64,000 nt of DNA from Botryotinia globosa (GCA_014898425.1 RCSZ01000012.1:868001-932000), one strand, 5' to 3'; numbered from the stretch's first letter, positions 36,416 through 48,814 are shown. Program-made: numbers and translations. The notes: generated by a model not told the origin, from the letters alone.

Positions 36416-38533
36416 ATGGATTCTAACGATTCTGATCCCTTCGAAGGTCCATTTGATATTCCTGAACCAGATTCAGGATCAGCGTACGAGAATTCTGACA
36501 GCGAATTTGGGCAAATATCACATGATGAGAGAGCGCGCACAGGTGTTTCTCAAAACCACGGAAGTAATGATGGGGGCGATGTACATTCAGAAGGAGAGAG
36601 TGATTCTTATTCAACCTCTCTAGCAAATCCAAATCCGAACAATCAATATACGGATGAATGGATAGTTGCAGATGCTCTCAAATGGGCGGCTACCTTTGTA
36701 CCTCCCAAAGTGGAAGATATTCCTATGCCAACGAGAGGAGCCTACCATCCGACATCCAAAAAGCGAAAGTTAAAGCAAAGAACGAACGGAAATCCGGCGA
36801 GGGCAAAGCGTGTCAAGGGATTTTATAGCAAGGATTATCGCGATCTCCTGAACAATGAGATTTATGATGTAGGGGCGAAGTCGATCCTTGAGGATAATGT
36901 TCCATTGGAAGGTAGTCAAATTGGCTGTTCCATATGGTCACCCGAAGAAAAAGATCTGTTTTTTACTGGACTTTCAAGACTGGGCAGAGACAATGTAAGA
37001 GCTATTGCTACACGCATAGGGTCAAAGTCGGAAGTTGAGGTGCAGGAATACATGCAACTACTGCATCAAGGATTAAAGGAAAGGAAAATCGAAGACGCGC
37101 GACTACTGGATGTGACAGAATATCCAGCTGCCGCAGAATTCACTTCAGAATGTTGTGAAATCATGGAGCGAGCAGCAGATGGTCTTGCTCTACGACAAGA
37201 GCAATATGAGGAAGATGTGGAGGAAGTCAAATGGGGGAAATATTGGCTCTTAACTGAAAAACTGAGCAAATCTCTAGAACAGAAACGCAGTGTCACCAGG
37301 ACTCAAGGCAATGAAGATGTTCAAGATCTACTGCCAGCAGTCCGCCTCTTAAATCTCAAGAATTGGCTTGCACTTTCCGAGAGAGTGTTTATGAACCCCT
37401 CCGAGTCCAGATGGGAGGATAATTGGAGGCAGATAGGGGAGCACGGAGAAACTCCCGCTATGCGCGCAACTGCTTTTGACGATTTTCATTCATTAACAGT
37501 CAGTATCACGAAACGTCTCGTGTCCACCGTTCTTTTCTGTACAATGTCAAGAATAAGAGCCATGGACTCGAATAAGATCAAAGCAGCGGATATCAGCATC
37601 AACGACGTGGAAGCTGCTACTAAGATTCTGAAGATGGACGCTAACAGCAATGAATTTTGGGTAAAATGTGCGAGGAGAAACAATCTCTCTATTTCCCGCC
37701 TCGACGAACCGGGTGGTCCTATAATGACCTACCCAGAGGTGGAAACCGAACTACGCAAAGAATATAGTGGAAGGAGGAGCAGATCTCGTTCACGTAGTCG
37801 TCCGCATCTAGATCACGCCGAAGATTTATCAGAAGTATATACATCCTCCTCCGATTCCCACCTCGATTCAGACATTGAATCAGACGCTTCCGAAAATTCT
37901 ACTACCCCCGATCATCTCGATGATAATCCTTTTACTCAACGATCTCCGTCCCCCTCTCAATCGCAAACTCATTCTCGCTCTCAACGCAAACCCCATCTCT
38001 CGCCCGAAGAATATGAATATGCTCTAGAAGCTTACATCTCCGCTTTCGATGGCCGAGTCAGCAGAATCGAAGAACAACGCATCTGGAGCCTATTGGGACA
38101 AGATCCACCTCCAGATCTCAAGGCAGATGACGATGAAGAAATGCCCGAGAAACCTGCTAAGAAACTGGAGGTAGAGGCCGAAAACAATGAAAAATGGAGA
38201 GAAAAGGAATTTCGGAGTGAATGGGAGGTTATGGGTGTAGTTAGCGAGGAAAAGTTTTTGAGAAATAGGGAAAAGATCGGGAGAAGAGAAAGGAGAGAGA
38301 GATTGAAAGACAGTCATGAAGAAGCAGGGATCGCGATGAGGACTAGAATGGCTGAGAATCAAGATCACTCTGGTCAGAGCGGCAGTGAATGGGATGGCGT
38401 GGACGGAGAGATAATAGATGGTGTGGATAAGGAAAATGCTAGAGGATCGAACGCCCGCCACGACGAAAGTAAGAAATCAAAAGACGTTGCTAAGCCTAGG
38501 TCTTACGCTGTGTACAATAGCGATGATGATTGA
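36416..38533 (+). CDS. RRN5: Rrn5-like RNA polymerase I upstream activating factor subunit
   Basis: Probable homologue of Rrn5, which with Rrn9/Rrn10 forms the upstream activating factor at ribosomal DNA promoters. Single exon, 705 residues. A basic region is followed by VKGFYSKDYRDLLNNEI and IGCSIWSPEEKDLFFTGLSR, the SANT/Myb-like domain at about residues 180-225, with a second helix around VRAIATRIGSKSEVEVQEYM. The middle part is helical; the C-terminal part has a short RS stretch (RRSRSRSRSRPHLDHAED, about 455-472), an acidic serine patch, and a charged coiled region. The SANT segment resembles fungal Rrn5 annotations. The rest is poorly conserved in that family, so assignment is good but not certain; another SANT nuclear protein is the alternative. 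Start at 36416 lies 346 bases from the divergent IRC3 start. Confidence 0.75.
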   Translation: MDSNDSDPFEGPFDIPEPDSGSAYENSDSEFGQISHDERARTGVSQNHGSNDGGDVHSEGESDSYSTSLANPNPNNQYTDEWIVADALKWAATFVPPKVEDIPMPTRGAYHPTSKKRKLKQRTNGNPARAKRVKGFYSKDYRDLLNNEIYDVGAKSILEDNVPLEGSQIGCSIWSPEEKDLFFTGLSRLGRDNVRAIATRIGSKSEVEVQEYMQLLHQGLKERKIEDARLLDVTEYPAAAEFTSECCEIMERAADGLALRQEQYEEDVEEVKWGKYWLLTEKLSKSLEQKRSVTRTQGNEDVQDLLPAVRLLNLKNWLALSERVFMNPSESRWEDNWRQIGEHGETPAMRATAFDDFHSLTVSITKRLVSTVLFCTMSRIRAMDSNKIKAADISINDVEAATKILKMDANSNEFWVKCARRNNLSISRLDEPGGPIMTYPEVETELRKEYSGRRSRSRSRSRPHLDHAEDLSEVYTSSSDSHLDSDIESDASENSTTPDHLDDNPFTQRSPSPSQSQTHSRSQRKPHLSPEEYEYALEAYISAFDGRVSRIEEQRIWSLLGQDPPPDLKADDDEEMPEKPAKKLEVEAENNEKWREKEFRSEWEVMGVVSEEKFLRNREKIGRRERRERLKDSHEEAGIAMRTRMAENQDHSGQSGSEWDGVDGEIIDGVDKENARGSNARHDESKKSKDVAKPRSYAVYNSDDD

Positions 38534-38826
38534 TTAGCACAAGCTCACATGATAATTATTCTCCACACCAATGTAGATATATGATCATGATATAAGTGCC
38601 ACTTCATTATCTTAACAATACACATGAGCACACGCGAAGAGATACGAAAAGTAAAAGCGTGAGACTCCTCTTGTGTGAAGGCACCTCCCCAATCTCCAAG
38701 TACAAACACATACATGTGCGCGATTTATTACGCAACGACCAGTAAATATTCCATATTCAACCCCATTTACGCCATGTAATACCTACAGCCAAGCCATTCC
38801 TTGCCGCCTGCTTGCTCATATCATTC

Positions 38827-41036
38827 TTAGATATCATAACTCTTGATTTGACCTTCAGCACTCAACGGTTGTACGCTGCCTGCGGGAGCCGAAACCCCAT
38901 CAAAGGACATTTTCTCCCCTCCCTGCATGACGTCCTGTGCCATTTTGATTCCTTGTTCCCCACCCGTTGCCGCAGCTGTTTTCAGACCTTCTTGTACATC
39001 TCTAACACGCTTCTTGAATGATAGGCGGTCCAAAAAGAGCTGTTGGCGACCTCTTTCTAGCTCTCTTCGCTCCGCTTGTAGGATATCTTCCATTTCATTA
39101 AATTGTTTCAATTTCAAATCGAGCTTCATTGATGTAATATTCACGGCTGCCGATACTAAGCGAGTCATTTCACGTTCTTCGTGGGATGCCAAGGCACCAG
39201 CACGACCGGCAACCGCAACCAATGGAAAGGCCGCAATCTCACTCAACGATTGTTTAGTCGATTCGGTATCGTCAATCTCCATCGAATCCGAAGCTCCCTC
39301 CTTCTCCTTCCCCTTCTCGGATCCTTGCGGTTTCTCAATCTTCTCTCGTAGACTTTTCTTCATTGCGTCTACTGTTTTACCAGCTGAAGCTGCTGTAACC
39401 TTGGGGTCTGTAAGACTTGCCAAGAAACCAATTACAGACATAAGTGGGTTGTCGGCCTGGCTGAAAGGAAGCATGCCGTTTTCAGGACCCAACATACCAA
39501 CGCCTATGGATTTGCTTGATTTGTCGGTGCTGCTTGGCTCCACATCGATATATTTATCTTCAATCTCAAATTGTAGGAACTTGACGACACACTCTTCCTT
39601 CGTTCTGGTACCGACGTACTCCGCGACAGCCGTCCAGTCGTCATCATTACTTTCCAAAGCCTCCAAAAGTCGGAGAACCTCGGCATCACTCCAGTCACGA
39701 GCAAGTTCAGGAGCGGCCGTGTATGTGGGGTTCTCCATCTTTTGATACTGTATTCGGCCGTGGTTGTGAGGGTATCTACTTTCCATGAAACAGTTCGAGC
39801 AAATGTCCGATTTTCCCTTGGTGGTTCCAGGAGCTGTTGGATCGGCCGGAGACATGTGATGGTAGTAAACACGAGTGCAGTCAATACCGCAAACATGACA
39901 GAGAATTTTGGTTATTGGAGCCTTCACAATGTCCTCGATGGACTTTTGAACAATGTCTGAAGTGCCATTGGTACTCGCACCTTCGCCGTTTGTTTGCTTT
40001 TTGGAGTCCGCATTCAATTTGTTTTCCTTGGCAGTAGCATCGTAGATGTTGCGTCCTATCTGTAAATTCAAGTCTGACTTGGGAGCTGGCTCTGCAACTG
40101 CCTTGGCCTCTGTATCTTCACTTTTCTTGCCCTGAAGAACGATTGGATCGGCGGAAGGCTGCCACGGCTGCAGGCCACGAGGGGTATCACATATCACCTT
40201 GAAATGGCCAGTAAAAGGGGGACCAACTTGCGAAGGTCGTTGCTGTGCGTCGACCTAAACTCATTAGCAGATAGATTTTTCAATGGGTAAGAATTGACAT
40301 ACTTGATAATTAATCAAGCCCCATTGCTCGAGAAATGCATGAACACGCATAATGGCGCAAACGTCACCAGCCAAGTTCCTCCGGCATGCTGTCACCGTCA
40401 AGTACTCTATTGGGTTCAATCGGTAGGTATTGATCATGAAGTCCCTGTAATCCTTGTAGACAGATGGGGTCTTGCTGCGATTGCGGTTGTTGAAGAATTC
40501 CGGCAAAGATTTCTTCTCGACTGGTGCAATAGCATGCATGTCGAACCAACTACTATAACTGGGTATTATAGTCGAATGTGTTTGTGAAATGAGATGTTCC
40601 CTTGCTGATGCTTCGATCGAAGCTTTTGTTTTCTCGACCTGTCCATTTGTAGCTCCACTTTCTCCATCGCCCTCTTTACTTTCTTTCACCTCATCTTGGG
40701 CTTGAGAATCCCCCATTACCTCATCCTTGGGTTCATCTGCTTCTGGGCGAGGTGCGTCGGGCGCATCGAGCGGATTATCGGAGACAGGCGCACTTGAATC
40801 TGTTTTGATGGCTGAATCGACAGGACCATCTTCTCCCATTGGGGTATCTATAGATATTATCCGTTAGAACTTACGCGTAATGCGAGCATGTGATGATGTA
40901 TACCTTCTGCTCTTTGGGCTTGTCCAGTGGCCCCTTGACTTGGTGGTGAAGTAGACTCTGCGGGCAGTGGTGGTTGCTCGAGGATGGCATTGCTGCCTGG
41001 GGCAGGCGAATCAAAGTTCAATGAATTGTCCTCCAT
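38827..41036 (-). CDS. RSC8: SWI/SNF and RSC chromatin-remodelling subunit (Rsc8/Swi3/Ssr2 family)
   Basis: Core scaffold subunit of ATP-dependent chromatin remodellers in the nucleus. Three exons: start [14 protein letters not shown] at 41036, a second exon around 40850-40305, and a last exon of about 40256-38827. Roughly 700 residues. Acidic leader, then a SWIRM domain ([20 protein letters not shown] through [14 protein letters not shown]). A ZZ-type zinc finger has CHVCGIDC and CSNCF, and a SANT domain starts [17 protein letters not shown] and ends [13 protein letters not shown]. The C-terminal part has a coiled-coil ([21 protein letters not shown]) and ends QIKSYDI. This order is diagnostic of the Swi3/Rsc8 family; Rsc8/Ssr2 is favoured by length. 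Its stop and that of the upstream plus-strand Rrn5-like gene converge at 293 bases. Confidence 0.93.
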
Positions 41037-41588
41037 ATTTGCTTATATTTTGAAATGGTAAAAGTATCGCAATAATTTATTCGTAAACGCTTTCCAAACT
41101 TGGCGCAACGGGAGTCGTGCTAGATCTCCAAAATGATGTTCGAATTCTCATGCGCGTCGAATCGATCAGAAATTAGATGCACGACTTAGTGCAAAGGAAA
41201 ATTATGTAGTAATCAACGATTGAGAGATTGAGGCGCAAACACTATTGCTGTGATTCGCGTTGATGATTTTCTGAAGGGAAGGTCGCGTTTCGCTTGCTAT
41301 GCTAACCTTGGAAAGCTCAAGATGGAGCCAAAAACCAAAAAGCCAAGACCAAGATAATTCACGTGATGACAAGCCAGCCAAAGCCAAAGTTTACACCTTA
41401 AATTAGTAAGGCTCGGGTTATAATTTATTCAAGTGTCAGGCACACAAACATGTCCCTCGGCTTGAAGCGGCACGCCTCCGATGGTGGAAGGAGAACATTG
41501 GGTAGTTATCTAGTACTAAGGGAAATTCATTGATGAAGTTCACCAACAGTTCAGTCTTTCAAATTTTGTTTCTCCCAATTCCATAACA
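41037..41588. promoter_or_regulatory. Divergent region between RSC8 and ETFA
   Basis: Both genes start outwards from these 552 bases. Near 41455-41460 the sequence CCTCGG appears, identical to the core motif bound by the fungal fatty-acid regulators FarA/FarB, 129 bases before the ETFA start codon. A minus frame at 41202-41387 is judged chance. Confidence 0.55.
41455..41460 (+). promoter_or_regulatory. Candidate FarA/FarB fatty-acid response site (CCTCGG)
   Basis: Exact core motif upstream of ETF-alpha, a component needed for mitochondrial fatty-acid oxidation. FarA/FarB binding to CCTCGG is established in Aspergillus nidulans; its role here is inference. A six-base match can occur by chance in about one of four regions this size. 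Confidence 0.35.
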
Positions 41589-42703
41589 ATGCTTTCACGA
41601 GCCGGCCACTCTATTTTACGCCAAGCGCGGACTCAATTACGAACACAAGCTGGCCCTACACCAGTAGCTTCCCTCTCGGCACTTGCAAGACTATTATCAT
41701 CGCTTGCCGTCTTGGAACAAAAGGAAGGTAAACTTAACCATGGATCACTTGGAGCAGTCACCGCAGCACAAAAGCTAGGAGGGTCAATAACGGCGTTCAT
41801 CGCGGGAGGCAACATAAAATCTGTAGCCGAAGAAGCAGCTAAAGTTGCAGGAATTGAAAAGATCATTGCTGTAGACAATTCTGCATATGACAAGGTAAGG
41901 AGACCTATTTGCTCACGACTGGTTCTGCCGATGAGCAGATTTTGATAATTTTGCTATAGGGCTTGCCAGAAAACTATGCTCCTTTATTGGTAGAAAATAT
42001 TAAGAAGGGTGGCTTTACACACATCATCGCCGGACACACAGCTTTTGGAAAGAATCTATTGCCCCGCGTTGCCGCACTACTTGATGTTCAACAAATATCA
42101 GATATTACAGGAATCGAAAATGAGAACACTTTCGTCAGACCAATATATGCTGGTAACGCAATTGCCACTGTCGAATCTTCAGACGAAATCAAAATCATTA
42201 CCATCAGAGGAACTGCTTTTGCAGCAGCGGCGGCGGAGGGTGGCTCGGCATCAATTGAGGAGGGGGTAGACCCTAAGATTGAATCGCAGACCGAATGGGT
42301 ATCAGAAGATCTCGCAAAATCAGATAGACCAGATCTCGCCACTGCGGGCAAAGTCGTATCTGGCGGTCGAGGCTTGAAATCAAAGGAGGAGTTTGACAGA
42401 ATAATGCTGCCTTTGGCGGATGCTTTGGGGGCAGCCATTGGAGCGTCAAGAGCAGCTGTAGACAGTGGATACGCCGACAACAGCTTACAGGTCGGTCAAA
42501 CAGGAAAAGTTGTAGCGCCACAGTTGTACTTATGTGCAGGTATCTCTGGTGCTATTCAACATTTGGCAGGAATGAAGGATAGTAAGGTCATTGCGGCAAT
42601 CAACAAAGACGCTGATGCTCCAATTTTCCAAGTCGCCGATGTTGGGCTGGTTGGAGATCTGTTCGACAAGGTCCCAGAACTCACCGAGAAGTTGAAGAAA
42701 TAA
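41589..42703 (+). CDS. ETFA: Electron transfer flavoprotein alpha subunit, mitochondrial
   Basis: Forms a heterodimer with ETF-beta, carries FAD, and passes electrons from acyl-CoA dehydrogenases to ETF-ubiquinone oxidoreductase in the matrix. Two exons: 41589-41894 and 41960-42703, with an in-phase intron (donor GTAAGG, acceptor TATAG); 349 residues. The N-terminus ([19 protein letters not shown]) is a mitochondrial presequence. The conserved [18 protein letters not shown] and the FAD-binding C-terminal part are visible: [54 protein letters not shown], and [21 protein letters not shown]. All segments match the family, with normal length. It is convergent with ARH1, 33 bases between stop codons. 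Confidence 0.97.
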
Positions 42704-42736
42704 TGTACAATATTGTTAGTTTTAGAATTTCCTCAT

Positions 42737-44416
42737 TTAATCTAAGACCTTAAGCATGTCATCCACATTTGTGAACTTTTCTCGTTCCTTCCCGTTACTG
42801 TTACCTCTCCTTCGCTCGGCTGCATCGATCTTCTGCCAGTCTTCCCAACTAACCCTTCGGCAACCCTTCTTGTCAGCCTCAGCTTTTACACCGTCCCATC
42901 CAAGGCCAGAACCTCCTGCATTACCATTGAGAAACGTTGCATGCGCATACCAGTCTTCAGCTATCGTATCTGCAGTCGAGAAAGCATCCAGCATAGTACT
43001 TGCAATTACACCTGTCGGTCCTCTTTTTACCCACCCAGCACAATACATTCCTGGGATATGCTTAGACGAATTCGAAGTTGACCACCCTTCGTTGTCATTG
43101 ACTACACGGCCCAACGGATCATTTGGTATGATACCCAGGCTGTCATTAAAGGGTATACCCAGATCCGAGAATCCTGGCAACGCTTCTGACTTGTATCCAA
43201 TAGATCGAAATGCTAGAGAGGCTGGAAGGTCAACCATTTCTCCAGTGCCATTTGCCTTGGCTGTAGGATCAAAGGGGTCTGGAATTAGTAAAGTTTTTTC
43301 AAATGACATGCCACCTAACTGGGAGGGGGACTGATGACTTTGGTTAAACGATTTCGGCGAGAGGCAAAAGTCAAGTGACCATGATTTAGCTGCCGACTCC
43401 AAGGAAGCACTTGACCCTTTTTTGACGATTTCCATAATTCTCTTCGAAGCTCGAGGTAACTTCGATATATCCTCTGGGATTAACGATCTATCAACGGGAT
43501 GAAAAGCCACCGAATCTAATTTCGCCAGCTCACGGATTTCTTTGATTGTGAATGCAGCCTGTGATGATTAGCATAAACACGCTCCACTCTGCCCCATAAA
43601 ACAAACCTGCAGAGGACCTCTTCTCCCCACTACCCTCACTCTTCTGACTTGACTTTTTTGCAAAGTCTCAATAGCTCTCTCCGTGATGTCGGTAGTTCGC
43701 AATATATCAGGGTCCTGCAAGAGGATTCTTGCGACATCTAAAGCTACATTGCCTTGTCCGATGACTATTGCTTCATCGCCCTGTGTAAGATCTGGGTCAA
43801 GATCCGCATATTCCGGCAATCCATTATACCATCCAACAAATGCCCGCGCCGAATAAATACCCTTCAAATTGTCTTCTCCCGGGATATTAAGTGTACGATC
43901 GCGAGATGCGCCATAGGCATATAAGATAGCATCGTAATGTGGCAATAGCGAAGCGAGAGGTAAAGCTCCAGCGTGATCTCCTATAGATATATTTCCAATG
44001 AAGTCAAAGTTCGGTGATTCAGCCACCTCGTTGAATTTATCTTGACAATTCTGTTTAGCATTAGCACAACTGTTTCTCGTCGTTCGGTCTGGATCTGACT
44101 AATTGAGATTTACCTTCACCTCAGGATGGTCGGGAGCAACGCCAAATCGTACCAAACCAAAAGGTACTGGGAGATGCTCATACATATCCACGATTGAATT
44201 CTCAATTTTGGACATAACCTTATAAGACGTATAAAATCCAGCAGGTCCCGACCCAATGACAGCCATCCTAAATGGCCTACCATCGTGAGCTCTGGGCTTC
44301 TCAGTAAGTTTTCTGGTAGTGTTTGTAAACGCCCTTGATCGAGTGATCAAACGTATGCGTTGCTGTGAAGAGTTCGCACATCTTGTGCAAATCCAAGGAC
44401 TCGCGATCCTGTTCAT
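42737..44416 (-). CDS. ARH1: Mitochondrial NADPH:adrenodoxin/ferredoxin oxidoreductase
   Basis: Flavoenzyme that passes electrons from NADPH to mitochondrial ferredoxin (Yah1) for iron-sulfur cluster and heme A synthesis. Three exons: 44416-44114, 44050-43607 and 43558-42737; 522 residues. The N-terminus is basic (CANSSQQRIRLITRSRAFTN) and fits a presequence. The FAD fingerprint is RMAVIGSGPAGFYTSYKVM, followed by the family signature PVPFGLVRFGVAPDHPEVK. The NADPH region is EAIVIGQGNVALDVARILL and VRVVGRRGPLQ. The last exon has RSIGYKSEALPG and CAGWVKRGPTGVIASTM. Splice sites are canonical and keep the frame. An extra segment in the last exon (about 43430-43260) is typical of fungal forms. 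Convergent with ETFA. Confidence 0.97.
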
Positions 44417-44671
44417 TTTCTCTCGCTCTCAAACGTCACATGAAAGCGTTCGGAAATCTTTATCGCATTATCCGATAATAACGCTGTGCTTCGCAAAGTT
44501 ATCGTTTGTTGCTGTGTTAACGAAGCTTGCATCTAAGTTTGTTGATCCAAGCTCTAATCTCCAGGATTAATATCGCAGATTATACCCTTGATTCATTCTT
44601 TGCAAAATCCACGTTCCTGACTTCATTCCTGCAATATTCAATCTGTCTTTCATTAATTGCTGTCAGGTATA

Positions 44672-46518
44672 ATGGGTATACAACCTCCCTTCATTTATGA
44701 TCCAATCAAAACAGATTGGTCTTTTGATCCAAAAGCTGTCTCCAGAGCGAGCTTATCACCCCAGGCACCACGGCCAAAGCGACCAGATGGTCCTTTGGTC
44801 AACTTCAATGCACATCCTGAGTACGTTTGAGTATGCCTTTGGAGATTACTGTAAACAATACTGATATACTTTCCTCAGTTCTTATCTCATTGTTCCTTCT
44901 GGACATGGGGATTCTGAACCAATGGACCCTTCTGTCAAGAAGAGAGTCAAATGGACTAGAAAAGTCGCATTGGTATTGCGATGTTTTCAAGTCTTAGCAG
45001 CAGTCGGCCTTCTAATCATGTCAATTCTGATCACGGGCTTGGATATGTTTTCAGGGTGGATTATGAAGCTTGCGGTATGTTATCCCCATAATGCGTCATA
45101 TCAACTACCGACTGACTGATATGTCTCAGCCCGCAGTAGCAATTATTCATACCATTTATGGGGTATATCATTTAGCGCGACGATCTGGCGGCAGAGCGCC
45201 CGGATCTTCAGCATCATATATGGTGTTTGCATCTTTGACTGACATAAGTATTGTACCATTCTATGCGTATATCTCCCTCGCAGCTAAAACGAAACAAACT
45301 ACTTGGACCACATCTCTTTCTGATAAGACTCTTCTAACAATTTTTACCGACATTCTTTTTTACGCAGCCACGGTTGGAGGAGGGCTTCATTTGATTACTC
45401 TTGCTATATCTCTATATCTCGCTGTCACATTCCGCAAAATTAACCAACTTCCCCCGGATATGAATCCCCTGGAAGATAATCTCACTTCTCGTCACAAACG
45501 TAACAAGTCGTCCATTTCAACTTTCACCACCATCACGGCTCCATCTGAGAAACGCCTCTCAAGAGGTTCCAATCTTGAGGATAAGCGACGTTCTGGAGCC
45601 GCTTATGAGGATCTCGATCGCCCTCCTACAATACCTTTCTTCCACACGCGGACAAATTCTAATGAATCATTCCAAACGAATCAATCCTCACCTCGTACAT
45701 CTCGCACAGATTCTCCGGCTCGCTATAATGCTTACAAGCCCAATCAATCACCGCGTCACTCAGTTCCAGACTTCAAGGCAGCACCGTCAATCTCATCTTC
45801 CCCAAAACGCGCATCTCATCAGTCGTATACCTCAATTCCCGCCTCTGATCTATCCTTCCACACAGCTGAAGAATCTACTAGCAATGTCAACCCTGATAGC
45901 GGCGTTATAAGTTGGTTCACTAGTGATTCTCTCAGTAAGAAGGGCGATCGCAGTAGCGCATCAAGCTCTCGGCCCCACTCGCCCAAAAAATCATCCACTT
46001 CCATTAAGTCTTCTTACCATCCCTTACCGCTTGATCCCGCCGCAGCCGATGATTACGATGACAATTTCCATCTCCCCAATCCACTAATGGAAAACCCTCC
46101 AACACCACGTCACAATTTCCCCTCCTCGTCATCCAAATATTCCTCTCAGGCACCGTCCGCAATCAATCCAGATGCCGATGAACATATTGGCAGTCCAAGT
46201 GCTGATATAACCGACGAGCCATCTTGGCCTCTACCTCTGCATTCTCCTGAGATTCGCGAGCTAACACCTAAGCCCCTTCGTACACGTGATTCTGGCTCGG
46301 GTGATAGCTTCAAGTCGAAGTACTATGGAGATTTGAAGCCTGCAACACCGCCTGTTATGGTTGGCGGGGATGGGCGACAGGTTAGCAGTGGGACTGATTT
46401 CACGGGTCAACGTGGAAGTTACAGGAGAGATGTTAGTGGCAAGATTGCCGAAGAAGGGAGAGGAGGTGGCGTGTGGGGAGCAAGGCTGAGGAACATAAGT
46501 GGGTTGCAGGTCTTGTAA
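44672..46518 (+). CDS. Conserved fungal membrane protein of unknown function (four predicted helices)
   Basis: Not a named family to me. Three exons: the first starts MGIQPPFIYDPIKTDWSFDP at 44672, the second ends MFSGWIMKLA, and the third starts PAVAIIHTIYGVYH and runs to 46518. Hydrophobic helices fit membrane segments at VLRCFQVLAAVGLLIMSILI, AVAIIHTIYGVYHLA, MVFASLTDISIVPFYAYISL and TIFTDILFYAATVGGGLHLI with a following stretch. Their spacing is like MARVEL-type proteins, though this is only a suggestion. The C-terminal half is a long Ser/Pro-rich cytoplasmic tail without repeats. About 560 residues. The first coding Met gives an N-terminus with a proline-rich leader common to related fungal proteins. 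Real gene, unknown role. Confidence 0.8.
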
Positions 46519-47249
46519 ATATATTAACCGTAATAGTGCTTGGGCATGAGATAACAGCCGAGGAGCAGAGACTCATGATGAAGCTTCTCGTGTGGAGCTT
46601 TAGAGACCCGAAATCATAATGAAAGAGTCGGAAATACAAACTAGTTTCTATAATTGGTTGTAGATCTACTTTCGAAATTAGAACGTCATTGGAAATACAA
46701 GATTCCATGTACATCATATACAGCTTTCTACATTCACGATGCTAGGCGCTGGGCGTCAGCATTGGTTATGAATTAGTTACAGAAATTTGGATATACGAGA
46801 ATATGGATACGATCTACGAAATTGTTAAGCTTGGTTCACGTTGGTATATATCGAGGAGGGAAACAGGCTCATTGTATACATTTTTGGTTTTTGCGACTTG
46901 TAATTTAGGATTAATATGTATTGTGTATATCTGTCATTTATAAACCATTGCTCCGTTAAAAATGTGTGTAGTACTTAAGATGTGTTCTCGTGACGATTGC
47001 GCAGCCCTTAGTAGACAACCACGCTTCGCCAGTTCGCCCATCAATCATCAAGAAGACTCATTCCATTCTCAATAAGATATGCATGAGAGAGATCTTCGTC
47101 ATTCTCTAATATTCAAAATTGATTAGCAGGCAATTTCATCTCCAGATTGGGTTTTGCTTTATCCGGATTCCACTTGTATACGACCAACCCAAGGGTTGGA
47201 GGAATACTAATCAAAGCGACATAAATCCCTATGGTGGCAAAGTGAATAT

Positions 47250-47965
47250 TCAAGATGAAAAGAAATTCAATATAAATTCTTATATGAATTATATATATAT
47301 ATATATTATGATATTAATGATATATTTGTTGTTATTGATATATTTCATTTATTAATAATAAATCAAATTAGTCTTTTTTATAATCTATTTATTATTGAAT
47401 TTTAATAGAAAAAAAGAAAATAAGCATTCCAGAAATTTTTAAGGATTTTCAAATCTCCGGATATTAGAGTTGTAAGAAAAGTAAATAGAAGGAAGCAAGT
47501 ATATAAATTAGAAAGAGATCAAAAAAATAGATCAAAATTAAAAAGGAGGAAAAAGAATAAATATAGAAATTAAAAAATAAATTAATATTAATTGAAATCT
47601 TAAAGAAAAGTTTGTTTATTTTATTTTCAATTTATTTTTTAATGAAAAGTTTTATTGTTACACTATATAATATATAATATACTATATAAATATAATTTTA
47701 AAATAATTTTAATATATATATATATTTGTATTTTATTAATTATTAATTGAATTCGTGAATAAATAAGCTGTTAATTTAATTTTTGAAATTCAAATTTTTT
47801 ATTAAAACTTTACTGATTAAAATAAGCTTTATAAAATATAGATTTTTAAATTCATTATTTTAATTTATTAAAAACAATTCTTTCAATATATAATTGATTA
47901 TCTAAGATTTTATTATGGTTAATAAAAGGATCATTTTGTTAATCACAGATTCTACTACTGTAGGG
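47250..47965. other. AT-rich block (possible RIP relic)
   Basis: About 700 bases made almost only of A and T with abrupt edges, both flanks being of normal composition. No coding frame survives. Such blocks in filamentous ascomycetes are often old transposons mutated by repeat-induced point mutation, but nothing in the block itself names a transposon. Confidence 0.6.
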
Positions 47966-48814
47966 GAATAACCAAACCGTACACTATATTGATGAGAATT
48001 ACGAACCAGGTATCAATGTATTTTGGTGTTTCCAACTTGTGTGAGAAACAAGTCATCTATCACCATGTCCTCCAAGGTCATCTCGAGTGTTTAATTCACC
48101 TCGGATCTAAAACTACAATCGAATGTCTAATCCACCTTGCATTGGACCATCCAGAACATAAATCTAAATACCTAGGTATATGCTATGGACATTAGAGACT
48201 ACAATCTGACAGTTCTATTTGAACGTGCTCAACTAAAGATAATGACTCGATGGAATGAGAAAGGGCTGGAACAGCAACTTGAAGGCTAAGTCAAGTGGTA
48301 TTTTTCGGGAAAATGACTGCTCCTCGCTTGAAGACTAGATTGACGATTCGTACCTTCCTCGTATGTGGGAGAGGCTCAGACAAGAGATGAAAACAAGGTG
48401 GTGCTGGTAGGCGACCTTGTTCGTCTAAAGCAGTAACATATATTTAGGGCAGGAGGATACATGGGGAGATGGCGTGACTGACTAACAAGCCATGGGAAAA
48501 CAGTCTAGTATATCATTCCTGTTAGTCTTTATTGTCAAGAAGAATTACATTGTAATAGAGAAAAGACACATATTTCTGTTGGCTCTCGAGCTGTTAGACT
48601 GGTTCCCTGGGGGGTTAGAGGACCAAATTGGTCGATATTTTATAACCAAGAGGTTCAAGCTGTATCATAAAGACATGAAACGAGGTTCCTCGATGTCAGT
48701 TTAAAGTTCTTGAGTATGTGACTAGTGCCACCGCATCTACCATCTTCTGTACACTGGAAAACTGTTGCAATTGCGACACCAAAGTCATAATAATTTTTCA
48801 TTGAAGTGGGGGTT

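Noticed and set aside
38927..39745. 272-residue plus frame across RSC8
   Set aside because: It is the antisense shadow of the last RSC8 exon.
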